Shown: piece after piece, positions 16,971 through 26,533 of the stretch
How positions within the stretch are numbered: position 1 is the first letter of the stretch
Layout: the number at the start of each line of letters is the position of its first letter
Assembly (NCBI GenBank): GCA_965197005.1
Contig: OZ239982.1
Span: forward strand, 2,294,001 to 2,358,000
Origin: G965197005 sp965197005
Lineage (GTDB): Bacteria; Pseudomonadota; Gammaproteobacteria; Pseudomonadales; Oceanobacteraceae
Length of the DNA: 64,000 nt
Direction: 5' to 3'
The notes under the pieces: model-generated
What the model saw: only the letters and a program-made list of their open reading frames with translations
Database searches by the model: none
What the model was told of the DNA's origin: nothing
Position numbers and translations under genes: made by a program

Positions 16971-17025
16971 TCAATAAAAAGTAAGGGTATGCGAAAATAC
17001 ACCCATATTTTAAAAGGTTATCATA

Positions 17026-17814
17026 GTGATTTTACTCATTGCGTTATGTACTGCTGCTTTATATCTGTTTGCCAGTTATCAGCAGTACCTTAATTTAAAT
17101 CAAAGCCATGCCAACCGAGGCAAAGTGCTTATCTTGGTCATGCTAGGCGCATTATTGCACTTGGCTTATTTAGGTAAGCAGCTTTTTTTGCAATCCTCCT
17201 TTAACGTCAGTTTGGCAAGTATTTCTGTATTAATTAGCTGGACTGTGGTGGTATTGCTAATCTTTTCTAGCTGGAAAAAACCTGTTGATAATCTATTTAT
17301 TGGTACACTTCCTATTGCTGCTGGTACTTTATTTTTCTCATTATTAGCAACACCTGAAAAACAACTTGTGCATATGCAATATGGCCTAGCATGGCATATT
17401 CTATTATCCATTTTAGCCTTTAGTGTTTTTATGATTGCAATTGGACAAGCTATTTTATTGTTAATTCAAGAAAAACGGGTTAAAAATCCTCGCTCCAAAG
17501 GTATTATTAAATCATTGCCCCCCTTACAATCTATGGACGAATTATTGTTTGAAATGATCTGGCTTGGCACCATTATTTTAACCATTGCTTTATTAGTAGG
17601 CGCACCCTATGTAACCAACTTACTGGAGCAACATATTTTACATAAAGTGGTTTTTGCAACTGTCGGTTGGCTCATTTTTGTGGTGCTGTTATTTGGTCGT
17701 TATCGCTATGGTTGGTGTAATGCCACTGCCAGCAAGTGGACATTAGCCGGTGGTGGTTTGCTAATTTTGTCTTATATGGGTAGTAAATTTGTATTAGAGT
17801 TTTTAATTGCTTAA
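17026..17814 (+). CDS. ypjD: YpjD, CcsA-like cytochrome c assembly family membrane protein
   Basis: 262 aa, with eight hydrophobic segments and the order of YpjD/HemX-like CcsA proteins. Diagnostic features are a Trp-rich centre, GLAWHILLSILAFSVFMIA, with a heme-type His (about residue 125) and a second His in LLEQHILHKVVFATVGWLIF (about 205). Known family relatives handle heme at the membrane, while YpjD itself has been linked to magnesium and cell integrity through its partner corB. It uses a GTG start with AAAAGG upstream. corB follows 69 bp later. In E. coli this pair is divergent from ffh, and here the SirB-like gene and TonB cassette intervene. Confidence 0.85.
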   Translation: MILLIALCTAALYLFASYQQYLNLNQSHANRGKVLILVMLGALLHLAYLGKQLFLQSSFNVSLASISVLISWTVVVLLIFSSWKKPVDNLFIGTLPIAAGTLFFSLLATPEKQLVHMQYGLAWHILLSILAFSVFMIAIGQAILLLIQEKRVKNPRSKGIIKSLPPLQSMDELLFEMIWLGTIILTIALLVGAPYVTNLLEQHILHKVVFATVGWLIFVVLLFGRYRYGWCNATASKWTLAGGGLLILSYMGSKFVLEFLIA

Positions 17815-17883
17815 AGTAAAAATATTGCACTCCTACTATCTAATGCCTATGATTAGCCTATCTCAACTTCCAAGGATTATTTT

Positions 17884-19155
17884 TTGAACGACATTCCCAT
17901 CAGCATATTGCTAGGCATTCTGGCTTTTCTGGTTATCTTATCTGGATTTTTTTCAAGTTCTGAAACAGGCATGATGTCGCTTAATCGTTATCGCCTGCGC
18001 CATCAGGTTAAAAATAAAAACAAATCTGCAATGCGTGTTGCTAAATTGCTGGAAAAACCAGACCGTCTTATTGGTACAATCTTAACAGGCAATAACCTAG
18101 TTAATTTTGCTGCCGCTGCCTTAGCAACTATTATCAGCCAGCGATTATGGCCAGACAATCCTGATTTAGCGGTTTTTGTGAACACCATTTTATTTACCTT
18201 GGTGGTACTGATTTTTGCAGAACTCACACCCAAAACCCTTGCTGCTCTTGCGCCTGAAGCCGTTGCCTTTCCTGCTTCTTATGCCTTAAAAATACTACAA
18301 TGGCTACTTTACCCCTTTGTTTGGCTTGTTAATATTATTGCTAACAACCTCATTAAACTGGCAAAAGTAAATACCAAAAACAATGCTCAAGACAATCTTA
18401 GCCGTGAGGAGCTAAGAACCGTAGTCCACGAAGCAGGTGCAATGATTCCCAAACGCCACCGCAGCATGTTAGTAAGTATTTTAGATTTAGAAGAAATGTC
18501 AGTAAACGATATTTTAGTACCCCGCAATGAAGTTGTTGGTATTGATATAGAAGATGACGAAACCACGATTACAGCACAGCTCAGTCAGTTACAGCACACT
18601 CGTCTGCCCGTCTACAAGCAAGACATAAATCAGGTTATCGGCATGCTGCATGTTCGCTCGGCGATGACATTTTTACAGCAAGGCAAACTGGATAAAGAAG
18701 AGCTAATTAAACTTTGTTCAAAGCCTTATTTTATTCCTGAAAACACCCCTTTACACACGCAACTTTATCATTTTCAAAAAAACCAGCGGCGTATGGGTAT
18801 GGTTGTTGATGAATATGGAGACATTCTGGGCATCTGCGCCTTAGAAGATATTTTAGAAGAAATTGTTGGCGAATTTACCACCGATGCCATGGCAGTAAAC
18901 TCACCTGACGTGCATTATCAAGAAGATGGTAGTTTTATTATTGATGGCAGCGCACACATTCGTGATATTAATAGAATGCTCCACTGGGAATTACCAAACA
19001 AAGGGCCTAAAACCTTTAATGGTTTAATTTTAGAGACCTTAGAATTTATTCCAGCGCACCCTTGCTGCTTAACCATTGATGATTATCGAATTGAAATTTT
19101 AGAGTTTGAAAACAAAACCATTCGCTCGGCCAAAGTCACCGCCATTAAATCCTGA
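17884..19155 (+). CDS. corB: CNNM/CorB family ion transporter (DUF21-CBS-CorC_HlyC)
   Basis: 423 aa from a TTG start with AAGGAT upstream. An N-terminal DUF21 transmembrane domain (about 1-185) carries GFFSSSETGMMSLNRYR and the GNNLVNFAAAALAT segment. A pair of CBS domains follows (about 200-330) with ILVPRNEVVGIDIEDDE and VVDEYGDILGICALEDILEE. A CorC_HlyC domain ends the protein (about 340-420), with FIIDGSAHIRDINRML. The family moves Mg2+ across the inner membrane, with CBS domains sensing Mg-ATP. The substrate is assigned by homology. It probably shares a transcript with ypjD. Confidence 0.93.
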   Translation: MNDIPISILLGILAFLVILSGFFSSSETGMMSLNRYRLRHQVKNKNKSAMRVAKLLEKPDRLIGTILTGNNLVNFAAAALATIISQRLWPDNPDLAVFVNTILFTLVVLIFAELTPKTLAALAPEAVAFPASYALKILQWLLYPFVWLVNIIANNLIKLAKVNTKNNAQDNLSREELRTVVHEAGAMIPKRHRSMLVSILDLEEMSVNDILVPRNEVVGIDIEDDETTITAQLSQLQHTRLPVYKQDINQVIGMLHVRSAMTFLQQGKLDKEELIKLCSKPYFIPENTPLHTQLYHFQKNQRRMGMVVDEYGDILGICALEDILEEIVGEFTTDAMAVNSPDVHYQEDGSFIIDGSAHIRDINRMLHWELPNKGPKTFNGLILETLEFIPAHPCCLTIDDYRIEILEFENKTIRSAKVTAIKS

Positions 19156-19160
19156 AACCT

Positions 19161-19190
19161 TTGCGGAAAAGGCATATTTTGCTTTACAAT
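19161..19190 (+). promoter_or_regulatory. metG: Candidate sigma70 promoter for metG
   Basis: TTGCGG (19161-19166), 18-bp spacer, TACAAT (19185-19190). It starts 5 bp after the corB stop, so metG transcription is probably independent of corB. Confidence 0.55.
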
Positions 19191-19221
19191 GTAGCGTTTA
19201 ACTCTAAGGCTTAAACGCTAC
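19191..19221 (+). promoter_or_regulatory. Perfect 11-bp stem-loop at the predicted 5' end of metG mRNA
   Basis: GTAGCGTTTAA (19191-19201) pairs with TTAAACGCTAC (19211-19221) around a 9-nt loop. It starts directly after the -10, so it is either an operator palindrome at the start site or a 5'-terminal RNA hairpin. No T run follows at once. A CCCC-TTTTTT stretch comes about 14 nt later. Confidence 0.55.
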
Positions 19222-19256
19222 CTTAGCTTAACACTTCCCCTTTTTTGAGCATTTGC

Positions 19257-21305
19257 ATGAACACAACAACCGCGCGTAAAATTTTAGTCACATCTGCCTT
19301 ACCCTACGCCAATGGCGATATCCACTTAGGTCATTTACTAGAGTACATTCAAACAGATATTTGGGTGCGTTTTCAGCGTGCCATAGGCAATCAATGCACT
19401 TATGTTTGCGCTGATGATGCGCACGGTACAGCAATTATGCTAAGGGCAGAAAAACTGGGGCTTACACCCGAACAACAAATTGCTAATGTCAAAGCGCAAC
19501 ATGAGCAAGACTTTAGTGATTTTCAAATTGACTTTGACCACTACCACAGCACCCACAGTGAAGAAAATCGCAAACTATCAGAACAGATTTACAACCTCTG
19601 TAAAGAAAAAGGGCTAATTGCCACACGTCATATCAGCCAGCTATACGACCCTGTAAAAAACCTTTTTCTTGCTGACCGCTACGTTAAAGGAGACTGTCCC
19701 AAGTGCCAAAGCCCTGACCAATACGGCGATAACTGTGAAAAATGCGGTGCAACCTACAGTCCCACTGAACTAAATAATGCTTATTCCACTATTTCAGGCA
19801 GTCAACCTATTAGCAAAGAATCCGAACATTACTTTTTTAAACTACCCGAATTTAGCGACTACTTAAAACAATGGACACGCTCAGGCACATTACAAGAAGA
19901 GATTGCAAATAAATTATCAGAATGGTTAGAGCAAGGTCTAAAAGAATGGGACATATCCCGTGATGCACCCTACTTTGGTTTTGAAATTCCAAATGCACCC
20001 AACAAATATTTTTACGTTTGGCTAGATGCGCCCATAGGTTATATGGCAAGTTTCAAACACCTTTGTGCAAAACGTGACGACCTTAATTTTGACGAATATT
20101 GGCAAGCCAACTCAACAACCGAGTTATATCATTTTATTGGCAAAGACATCATTAACTTCCATGCTCTATTTTGGCCTGCCATTTTAACAGGCGCAGGGTT
20201 TCGTACTCCAACTGCTGTTAATGCTCATGGTTTTGTTACCGTTAATGGCGAGAAAATGTCAAAATCTCGTGGCACATTTATTAAAGCACGCACCTATTTA
20301 GAGCATTTAAATCCCAGCTACTTACGTTATTTCTTTGCCGCAAAGCTCTCTTCAGGGGTAGACGATTTTGACCTCAACTTAGAAGACTTTATTCAACGAG
20401 TAAATACCGACCTAGTAAACAAATTAGTTAATATTGCCAGCCGCACTGCCAACTTTATTAAAAAATCAGGCGGCACATTAAGTACAAATTGCATTGAACC
20501 AGAAATGCTCACACACTTTATCAACAAAGGCGATGACATTGCCCAATGTTACGAAAAGCGTGAATACTCCCACGCCATGCGTGAAATTATGCGCCTTGCC
20601 GATAGTGCCAACGAGTATATTCAAGCCCAAGCACCTTGGGAGCTAAACAAAAATCCAGATAACGCACAAAAAGTGCTAGACGTTTGCTCTTTAGCCATTA
20701 ATTTATTCCGCCAATTAATGACCTATCTTGCCCCTGTTCTACCTGAATTAGCAGAGAAAACCTGTGCATTTTTAAACCTAGACAACCTTAACTGGGCAGA
20801 CAGAAAACACATTTTAAGTGGACATGCCATCAACAAATTCAAACCCATGTTAGCACGGGCAGAGTTAGAGAAAATTGATGCCATATTAAACGCCACCAAA
20901 GCCGACTTAGCTCATGAGCAAACAGCAGACAATGACAGTGTTACCGACAAACCAACCGACCCACTTAATCTAGCCGCACAAATAGAATTTGACGACTTTG
21001 CCAAAGTAGACTTACGCATTGCCAAAATAATCCAAGCAGAAGCGGTTGTAGGGGCAGACAAACTACTAAAACTCACCCTAGATATTGGCGAAGACAAGCC
21101 CAGAGAAGTATTCTCAGGCATTAAATCTGCTTATACCCCTGAAGAACTCACTGGCAAACTCACCGTTATGGTAGCCAACCTTGCACCAAGAAAAATGAAA
21201 TTTGGTCTATCTCAAGGCATGGTATTAGCTGCAGGTTCTGGTAACAAAGACATCTGGCTACTAGAACCACATACTGGAGCAAAAGCCGGCATGCGAGTCC
21301 TATAA
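19257..21305 (+). CDS. metG: Methionyl-tRNA synthetase
   Basis: 682 aa from the ATG at 19257 (MNTTTARKILVTSALPYANG). An in-frame TTG at 19245 is less likely. It charges initiator and elongator tRNA-Met. The class I core carries HLGH of the HIGH motif (about 24) and EKMSKSRG (about 333). The inserted knuckle has a four-Cys zinc site CPKCQSPDQYGDNCEKCG (about 145-160). The anticodon-binding domain follows, then a C-terminal tRNA-binding OB-fold (from about 575, FDDFAKVDLRIAKI), which mediates dimerisation. nnrD starts 8 bp after the stop. Confidence 0.98.
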   Translation: MNTTTARKILVTSALPYANGDIHLGHLLEYIQTDIWVRFQRAIGNQCTYVCADDAHGTAIMLRAEKLGLTPEQQIANVKAQHEQDFSDFQIDFDHYHSTHSEENRKLSEQIYNLCKEKGLIATRHISQLYDPVKNLFLADRYVKGDCPKCQSPDQYGDNCEKCGATYSPTELNNAYSTISGSQPISKESEHYFFKLPEFSDYLKQWTRSGTLQEEIANKLSEWLEQGLKEWDISRDAPYFGFEIPNAPNKYFYVWLDAPIGYMASFKHLCAKRDDLNFDEYWQANSTTELYHFIGKDIINFHALFWPAILTGAGFRTPTAVNAHGFVTVNGEKMSKSRGTFIKARTYLEHLNPSYLRYFFAAKLSSGVDDFDLNLEDFIQRVNTDLVNKLVNIASRTANFIKKSGGTLSTNCIEPEMLTHFINKGDDIAQCYEKREYSHAMREIMRLADSANEYIQAQAPWELNKNPDNAQKVLDVCSLAINLFRQLMTYLAPVLPELAEKTCAFLNLDNLNWADRKHILSGHAINKFKPMLARAELEKIDAILNATKADLAHEQTADNDSVTDKPTDPLNLAAQIEFDDFAKVDLRIAKIIQAEAVVGADKLLKLTLDIGEDKPREVFSGIKSAYTPEELTGKLTVMVANLAPRKMKFGLSQGMVLAAGSGNKDIWLLEPHTGAKAGMRVL

Positions 21306-21313
21306 TAAGCAAA

Positions 21314-22840
21314 ATGCATACATTAAATTCTCAAACCACATGGCAAGACATAAAAAGCGCACCGCTTTATAGTGCGCAACAAATCAAGCAACTTGATAAG
21401 TTAACCGCCAAAGAGCAAGGAATAAGCAGCTTTTCACTAATGCAAAAAGCCGCTTATTGCGCCCTAAACTGCCTCATACAACATTACCCCAAAGCGCAAA
21501 AACTTTGCTTTTTTGCAGGACAGGGCAATAACGGTGGCGATGCCCTTATGATGGCAACCTATGCACAACAATTAAATTTTCAAGTACAGGTTTACCTTAT
21601 AGAAGAACGCAACAGCAGCACCAACCAGCAACAAGCCAAACAACTGGCACAAGCAGCAGGAGTACCAATACACCCCCTAAAAAAATATCAAAAAAATCAT
21701 AATAACGACGTAATTATTGACGGTCTTTTAGGTATAGGACTACAAGGTTCGCCCCAAGGCGAGTACGCCCATGCCATTGAACTTATCAACACACAAAGCG
21801 CACCCGTTTTTAGCCTTGACTTGCCCTCAGGACTAGAAGCCGATAGTGGTAACGGAGCGACCAAAGCAATCCAAGCCACACATAGCATTACCTTTATCGC
21901 GCATAAAATAGGGCTTTTAACAGGTGCTGCCAAGCAAGCCGTAGGTCAACTTTTTTACGCCAACTTAGGCTGCACCACAAGCACACAACAGCAACTACCA
22001 GCAAAAGCCTACGCCTACCAATATGCAGACATAAAACCCATTTTGCAAAAACGCAAAAGCCATGCCCACAAAGGTCATTTTGGGCATCTTTTTTTAGCTG
22101 GAGGCAATCAGGGCATGGGCGGTGCGATTATACTTGCCAGTATGCTAGGCGCACGCACAGGTGTTGGCAAACTAAGCTGCCTGACTCACAAAGAACACAT
22201 AAGCCCACTGCTAATGCGCTGCCCTGAAATAATGAGTCAAAAATTCACACAAAAACAACCCACAGACAGGCTTTTTAAAGCCAGCACCGCCATTGCAATA
22301 GGTCCGGGACTAGGACAAGACTTATGGGCAATCGCACTATTAAACAGTGCGCTACAAAGCCGTAAGCCCTGCGTATTAGATGCCGACGCACTCAACTTAT
22401 TAGCCCACCAAAAAATCAATTTGCATACCGACACCCCCTATATTTTAACACCCCACACACAAGAAGCCGCACGTCTACTAGAAACAAATGCAAAAGAAAT
22501 TGAACAAAATCGCCTACAAGCAGCCGAACGCTTAGCACAAAAATACCACGCAATCGTCGTCCTTAAAGGTGCAGGCAGCATTATTGCCAGCTATGACAAA
22601 ACACAACTTAGCTATCTTTGCCTAGACGGACAGCCCAGCATGGCAAAAGCAGGCATGGGAGATGCGTTAACTGGTATTATAGGTGGCTTTTTAGCACAAG
22701 GCATGCCCGCTTTCACAGCCGCCTATAAAGCCGTATGCGTACATGCAAAAGCCGCAGAACTAGCCACCAAAAATCATGGTGAAGCAGGGCTATTAGCACA
22801 GGATTTAAGCACACATATAGGTAGGTTAATTAGCCCTTGA
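21314..22840 (+). CDS. nnrD: Bifunctional NAD(P)H-hydrate epimerase / ADP-dependent dehydratase
   Basis: 508 aa fusion of two repair enzymes that restore damaged NADH/NADPH hydrates. The N-terminal YjeF_N epimerase domain (about 15-220) has CFFAGQGNNGGDALMMATYA and LDLPSGLEADSG. The C-terminal ribokinase-like dehydratase domain (about 235-500) has KGHFGHLFLAGGNQGMGGA, DADALNLLA, LTPHTQEAARLL and AGMGDALTGIIGGFLAQG. The fused form and the overlap with tsaE (4 nt) are the normal gammaproteobacterial arrangement (E. coli nnr-tsaE-amiB-mutL-miaA-hfq). Confidence 0.96.
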   Translation: MHTLNSQTTWQDIKSAPLYSAQQIKQLDKLTAKEQGISSFSLMQKAAYCALNCLIQHYPKAQKLCFFAGQGNNGGDALMMATYAQQLNFQVQVYLIEERNSSTNQQQAKQLAQAAGVPIHPLKKYQKNHNNDVIIDGLLGIGLQGSPQGEYAHAIELINTQSAPVFSLDLPSGLEADSGNGATKAIQATHSITFIAHKIGLLTGAAKQAVGQLFYANLGCTTSTQQQLPAKAYAYQYADIKPILQKRKSHAHKGHFGHLFLAGGNQGMGGAIILASMLGARTGVGKLSCLTHKEHISPLLMRCPEIMSQKFTQKQPTDRLFKASTAIAIGPGLGQDLWAIALLNSALQSRKPCVLDADALNLLAHQKINLHTDTPYILTPHTQEAARLLETNAKEIEQNRLQAAERLAQKYHAIVVLKGAGSIIASYDKTQLSYLCLDGQPSMAKAGMGDALTGIIGGFLAQGMPAFTAAYKAVCVHAKAAELATKNHGEAGLLAQDLSTHIGRLISP

Positions 22841-23322
22841 TACAACTTAATAACGAACAAGACAGCCAGCGTTTAGCACAACTGCTAGCCACCCAGCTAT
22901 CCGCTGACACCCTCCCAAAAAGCGACGCTATTGTTATTTTTTTACAAGGGACATTAGGTGCAGGAAAAACCACCCTAGTTCGCTATCTATTACACGCATT
23001 AGGTCACCAAGGTGCAGTAAAAAGCCCGACCTATGGTTTACTAGAAGAATACCAGCTACAACTAGGCAAAGTCTGTCATTTTGATTTATACCGACTGAAC
23101 AGCAGTGAAGAATTAGAATACATTGGCATTCGTGAGTATCTTGCCCAGAGTCAAATTTGTTTATTTGAATGGGCAGAACATGGTCAAGATCTATTACCTG
23201 TTGCAGACTTGCAAATTACCCTAAACTTAGACCCAAACAACACGCAACGAAGGCATGTTAATATACATGCCACCAAGGACTTTTTTATACAAATAAGTGA
23301 ACAGATTGAAAATGAATTTTAA
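22837..23322 (+). CDS. tsaE: TsaE, ATPase for tRNA t6A37 synthesis
   Basis: 161 aa. P-loop ATPase of the TsaBDE complex that attaches threonylcarbamoyl to A37 of ANN-reading tRNAs, with TsaC (encoded at 51395) making the activated precursor. Walker A is FLQGTLGAGKTTLVRYLL (about 30-47). SPTYGLLEEYQ and FDLYRLNSSEELEYIG follow, then LFEWAEHG near residue 110. It uses a TTG start that overlaps the nnrD stop (TTGA), implying coupled translation. The 3' end overlaps the amiC start by 11 nt. Confidence 0.96.
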   Translation: MIQLNNEQDSQRLAQLLATQLSADTLPKSDAIVIFLQGTLGAGKTTLVRYLLHALGHQGAVKSPTYGLLEEYQLQLGKVCHFDLYRLNSSEELEYIGIREYLAQSQICLFEWAEHGQDLLPVADLQITLNLDPNNTQRRHVNIHATKDFFIQISEQIENEF

Positions 23323-24637
23323 ACAACATCTATCGCAACTAACACTATGCGTATTATTGCTCACGCTAACCCCCAGCTTATATGCCAAAGTACAAGAAAT
23401 CCGTATTTGGCAATCCCCAGAGCAACTGCGTTTAGTATTTGATTTAAGCCGTCCTATTGAACATCAAATTTTTACCTTATCCAAACCTCATCGAGTTGTT
23501 ATAGACCTAAAAAACACCAAGGTTTATTACAACCTAAATAAACTATCCACAAAAGACACCCTAATTAGCCGTATCCGCAGTGGCAAGCGAGGCAAACACG
23601 ACTTTCGTATTGTCTTAGATGTAAACGAAGCATTAAGTCCCAATAGTTTTGCCCTACCTCCCAACAAAAAATACCCCAGCCACCGTCTAGTCATTGACTT
23701 AGAACGCAAGCAAAAAAACAAACAACAAGCCGCCATTATTCAAGCGACTCAATATCAACGAGCCAAACGCAACATTATCATTGCCATTGATGCAGGGCAT
23801 GGCGGCGAAGACCCAGGAGCAGCAGGGCCAGGTCGCATACGAGAAAAAGAAGTGGTTTTACGCATTGCCAAACACTTACAAAAACTCATTAAGCAATCCC
23901 ATGGATTTAGTCCCTTTATGGTACGCACAGGTGACTACTACATAGGTTTACGCGCCCGCACTCAAAAAGCCCGCAAAGCCAAAGCTGATTTATTTGTCTC
24001 TATTCATGCCGATGCCTTTCGCAACCCTAAAGCCAATGGCAGTTCGGTATACGTACTATCTAAACGAGGAGCAACCAGTGAAAACGCACGCTGGCTAGCA
24101 GACCGAGAAAATGCCGCCGACCTCATAGGAGGCGTAAGCCTTGAAGACAAAGAAGACCATCTAGCACGCACCCTACTAGACCTATCCATGACCGCTAAAC
24201 GAGCCTCCAGCATACAGCTTGGCAAACACATTTTAGGCAAGCTAGGGCATATTTCCAGACTACATAAAAAGCGTGTTGAAGAAGCCGCCTTTGTCGTCTT
24301 AAAAGCCCCCGACATGACAGCCCTACTAGTAGAAACAGGATTTATATCCAATCCCAAAGAAGCACGCAAATTACGCTCAAGCAGCTATCAAAAAAAGATT
24401 GCCAAAGCCATTTTTGCAGGAATAAAAAAATACTTTAGCCAACACCCACCGCAAGGTACGCTACTGGCATGGGAACAAAAACAAAAGCAACTACGTATTT
24501 ATAAAGTAAAATCCAACGACACCCTCTTTACTATCGCCCTAAAATATGACATTGCCGTTAGCCAATTAAGACGCATCAATCGCCTTAAAACAGACCGCCT
24601 CAAAGTTGGGCAAACGTTAAAAATACCTAACTCCTAG
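23312..24637 (+). CDS. amiC: N-acetylmuramoyl-L-alanine amidase with AMIN and LysM domains
   Basis: 441 aa from the ATG at 23312 (MNFKQHLSQLTL); a GTG at 23297 would add five residues. The signal peptide ends near YAK (about 28). An AMIN domain (about 30-130) targets septal peptidoglycan. Amidase_3 (about 155-385) has IAIDAGHGGEDPGAAGPG with the first zinc His, the ligand Glu in IREKEV, a second His in SIHADAF and the catalytic Glu in LLVETGFISN. A C-terminal LysM (about 393-440) begins YKVKSNDTLFTIALKYDI. It cleaves the stem peptide from glycan strands at division. The AmiB/AmiC split cannot be made by eye. In E. coli amiB holds this position. Confidence 0.93.
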   Translation: MNFKQHLSQLTLCVLLLTLTPSLYAKVQEIRIWQSPEQLRLVFDLSRPIEHQIFTLSKPHRVVIDLKNTKVYYNLNKLSTKDTLISRIRSGKRGKHDFRIVLDVNEALSPNSFALPPNKKYPSHRLVIDLERKQKNKQQAAIIQATQYQRAKRNIIIAIDAGHGGEDPGAAGPGRIREKEVVLRIAKHLQKLIKQSHGFSPFMVRTGDYYIGLRARTQKARKAKADLFVSIHADAFRNPKANGSSVYVLSKRGATSENARWLADRENAADLIGGVSLEDKEDHLARTLLDLSMTAKRASSIQLGKHILGKLGHISRLHKKRVEEAAFVVLKAPDMTALLVETGFISNPKEARKLRSSSYQKKIAKAIFAGIKKYFSQHPPQGTLLAWEQKQKQLRIYKVKSNDTLFTIALKYDIAVSQLRRINRLKTDRLKVGQTLKIPNS

Positions 24638-24649
24638 GACGCTTTTTAT

Positions 24650-26533
24650 ATGTCTAAAATCAAAATACTATCGCCCAGACTAGCCAACCAAATTGCCGCA
24701 GGCGAAGTTGTTGAACGACCTGCCAACATCGTCAAAGAACTGATTGAAAATGCCCTCGATGCAAAAGCAGACAAACTGACCATTGAAATAGAACAAGGCG
24801 GCATAAAACGCCTACTCGTTAGAGACAATGGATTAGGCATAAACAAAGACGAGCTGGCTTTAGCTCTAAGCCGCCATGCGACCAGTAAAATTAGCAACCT
24901 AGATGATTTAGAAGGCGTACAAACTCTCGGTTTTCGTGGCGAAGCACTTGCCAGTATCAGTTCAGTTAGCCGTTTATTACTCAGCTCCAAAACAGCCCAC
25001 AGTGAACAAGCCTATTGCGTTAGTGCCCAAGGGCGAGACATGCTCGCAGATATTGCTCCCTGCGCCCACGCCAACGGCAGCAGTGTCGAGGTATGCGACC
25101 TATTTTTCAACACCCCCGCTCGACGCAAATTTCTACGCACCGAAAAAACCGAATTTAATCACATAGAAGAAACCATAAAGCGTCTAGCACTGAGCCGCTT
25201 TGATGTCGATTTCAACCTCTCACACCAACAAAAAAGCATCTACAGCTTACGTCCAGCAACAACCCTTGAACGTCAAGAAAAACGAATTGCCACCTTATTA
25301 AGTGCCGACTTTATGCAACAAGCACTCTACATTGAACAACAAATAGTTGGTCTAAGTCTAAGCGGTTGGGTTGGTTTGCCTAGTTACTCACGTGCCCAAG
25401 CCAACCAACAATACTTTTTTGTAAACGGACGAGCAGTACGAGACAAACTGGTTGCCCACGCCATAAAACAAGCCTATCGAGATGTCTTATACCACGGTCG
25501 CCACCCAGCTTTTGTACTCTACTTAAGCCTTGATCCAAAACTGGTTGATGTCAACGTACACCCCACCAAACACGAAGTCCGCTTTCGTGACGGTCGTTTA
25601 GTACATGACTTTATCTTTCGCAGTCTCCACAAAGCACTAGCCGATGTACGCCCACAAACACAAATAACAGCAACACCCACACAGCATAACCACAACATCA
25701 GCACACCCGATCAAAACAACCTAAACCTAGCGTTAAACAGCAACCCCACAAAAGCCAATCAAGCAGCAACCACAGAAACACCCATATTCACAAGCATAAA
25801 TGAAACTGCCCAACACCAAAGCAACACCGATTTTTACGCTCAAAAATCCCCCAGACAAACACACAACCAAATACAAAGCCAGCTACAAACCTACGCCAGC
25901 ATGAATGCACAGGCAACAAACCAACCCAACAATTTAACAGAACCAGAAATTCCACCACTAGGCTTTGCCATCGCCCAGCTAAAAGGCATTTATATTTTAG
26001 CAGAAAACACCCAAGGGCTAATTCTAGTAGACATGCACGCCGCCGCCGAGCGCATCACCTATGAACGCTTAAAAAAAGCCTACGAGCAACAAAATCTAGC
26101 TCGCCAACGGCTCTTAGTTCCCATACAAATTGCCGTCAGCGAAAGCCAAGCAGAAGCAGCAAATCAATTAGAAACAGAATTTTCTCAACTAGGTGTCAGC
26201 CTAACACGCATTGCACCAGAGAATATTATGGTGCGTGAAATTCCTGTTTTATTACAAAAAGCCAATGTAGAAAACCTCATCATCACCATGCTTGAAGAAC
26301 TGATACGCTATGGCAAAAGTCAAGAAATAACCGCCAGATACCATGAAATTTTATCCTCTATGGCATGTCATGGTTCCGTGCGAGCCAATCGCAAACTCAG
26401 CCTACCAGAGATGAATGCCCTACTTAGAGATATGGAGCAAACCGAGCGTAGTGGACAATGCAACCACGGACGACCAACCTGGACTCAAATGAGCTTACAA
26501 GAACTAGACAAACTCTTTATGCGAGGGCAATAA
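24650..26533 (+). CDS. mutL: DNA mismatch repair protein MutL
   Basis: 627 aa. The N-terminal GHKL ATPase (about 1-330) has LANQIAAGEVVERPANIV, ELIENALDA, DNGLGI, TLGFRGEALASISS and VDVNVHPTKHEVRF. A low-complexity linker rich in Asn, Gln and Thr spans about 340-440, and the C-terminal dimerisation domain (about 445-620) has LVDMHAAAERITYERL and MACHGSVRAN. The DQHA(X)2E(X)4E endonuclease motif of non-methyl-directed MutL reads DMHAAAERITYE here, and whether it is functional is uncertain. The stop overlaps the miaA start as TAATG. Confidence 0.97.
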   Translation: MSKIKILSPRLANQIAAGEVVERPANIVKELIENALDAKADKLTIEIEQGGIKRLLVRDNGLGINKDELALALSRHATSKISNLDDLEGVQTLGFRGEALASISSVSRLLLSSKTAHSEQAYCVSAQGRDMLADIAPCAHANGSSVEVCDLFFNTPARRKFLRTEKTEFNHIEETIKRLALSRFDVDFNLSHQQKSIYSLRPATTLERQEKRIATLLSADFMQQALYIEQQIVGLSLSGWVGLPSYSRAQANQQYFFVNGRAVRDKLVAHAIKQAYRDVLYHGRHPAFVLYLSLDPKLVDVNVHPTKHEVRFRDGRLVHDFIFRSLHKALADVRPQTQITATPTQHNHNISTPDQNNLNLALNSNPTKANQAATTETPIFTSINETAQHQSNTDFYAQKSPRQTHNQIQSQLQTYASMNAQATNQPNNLTEPEIPPLGFAIAQLKGIYILAENTQGLILVDMHAAAERITYERLKKAYEQQNLARQRLLVPIQIAVSESQAEAANQLETEFSQLGVSLTRIAPENIMVREIPVLLQKANVENLIITMLEELIRYGKSQEITARYHEILSSMACHGSVRANRKLSLPEMNALLRDMEQTERSGQCNHGRPTWTQMSLQELDKLFMRGQ

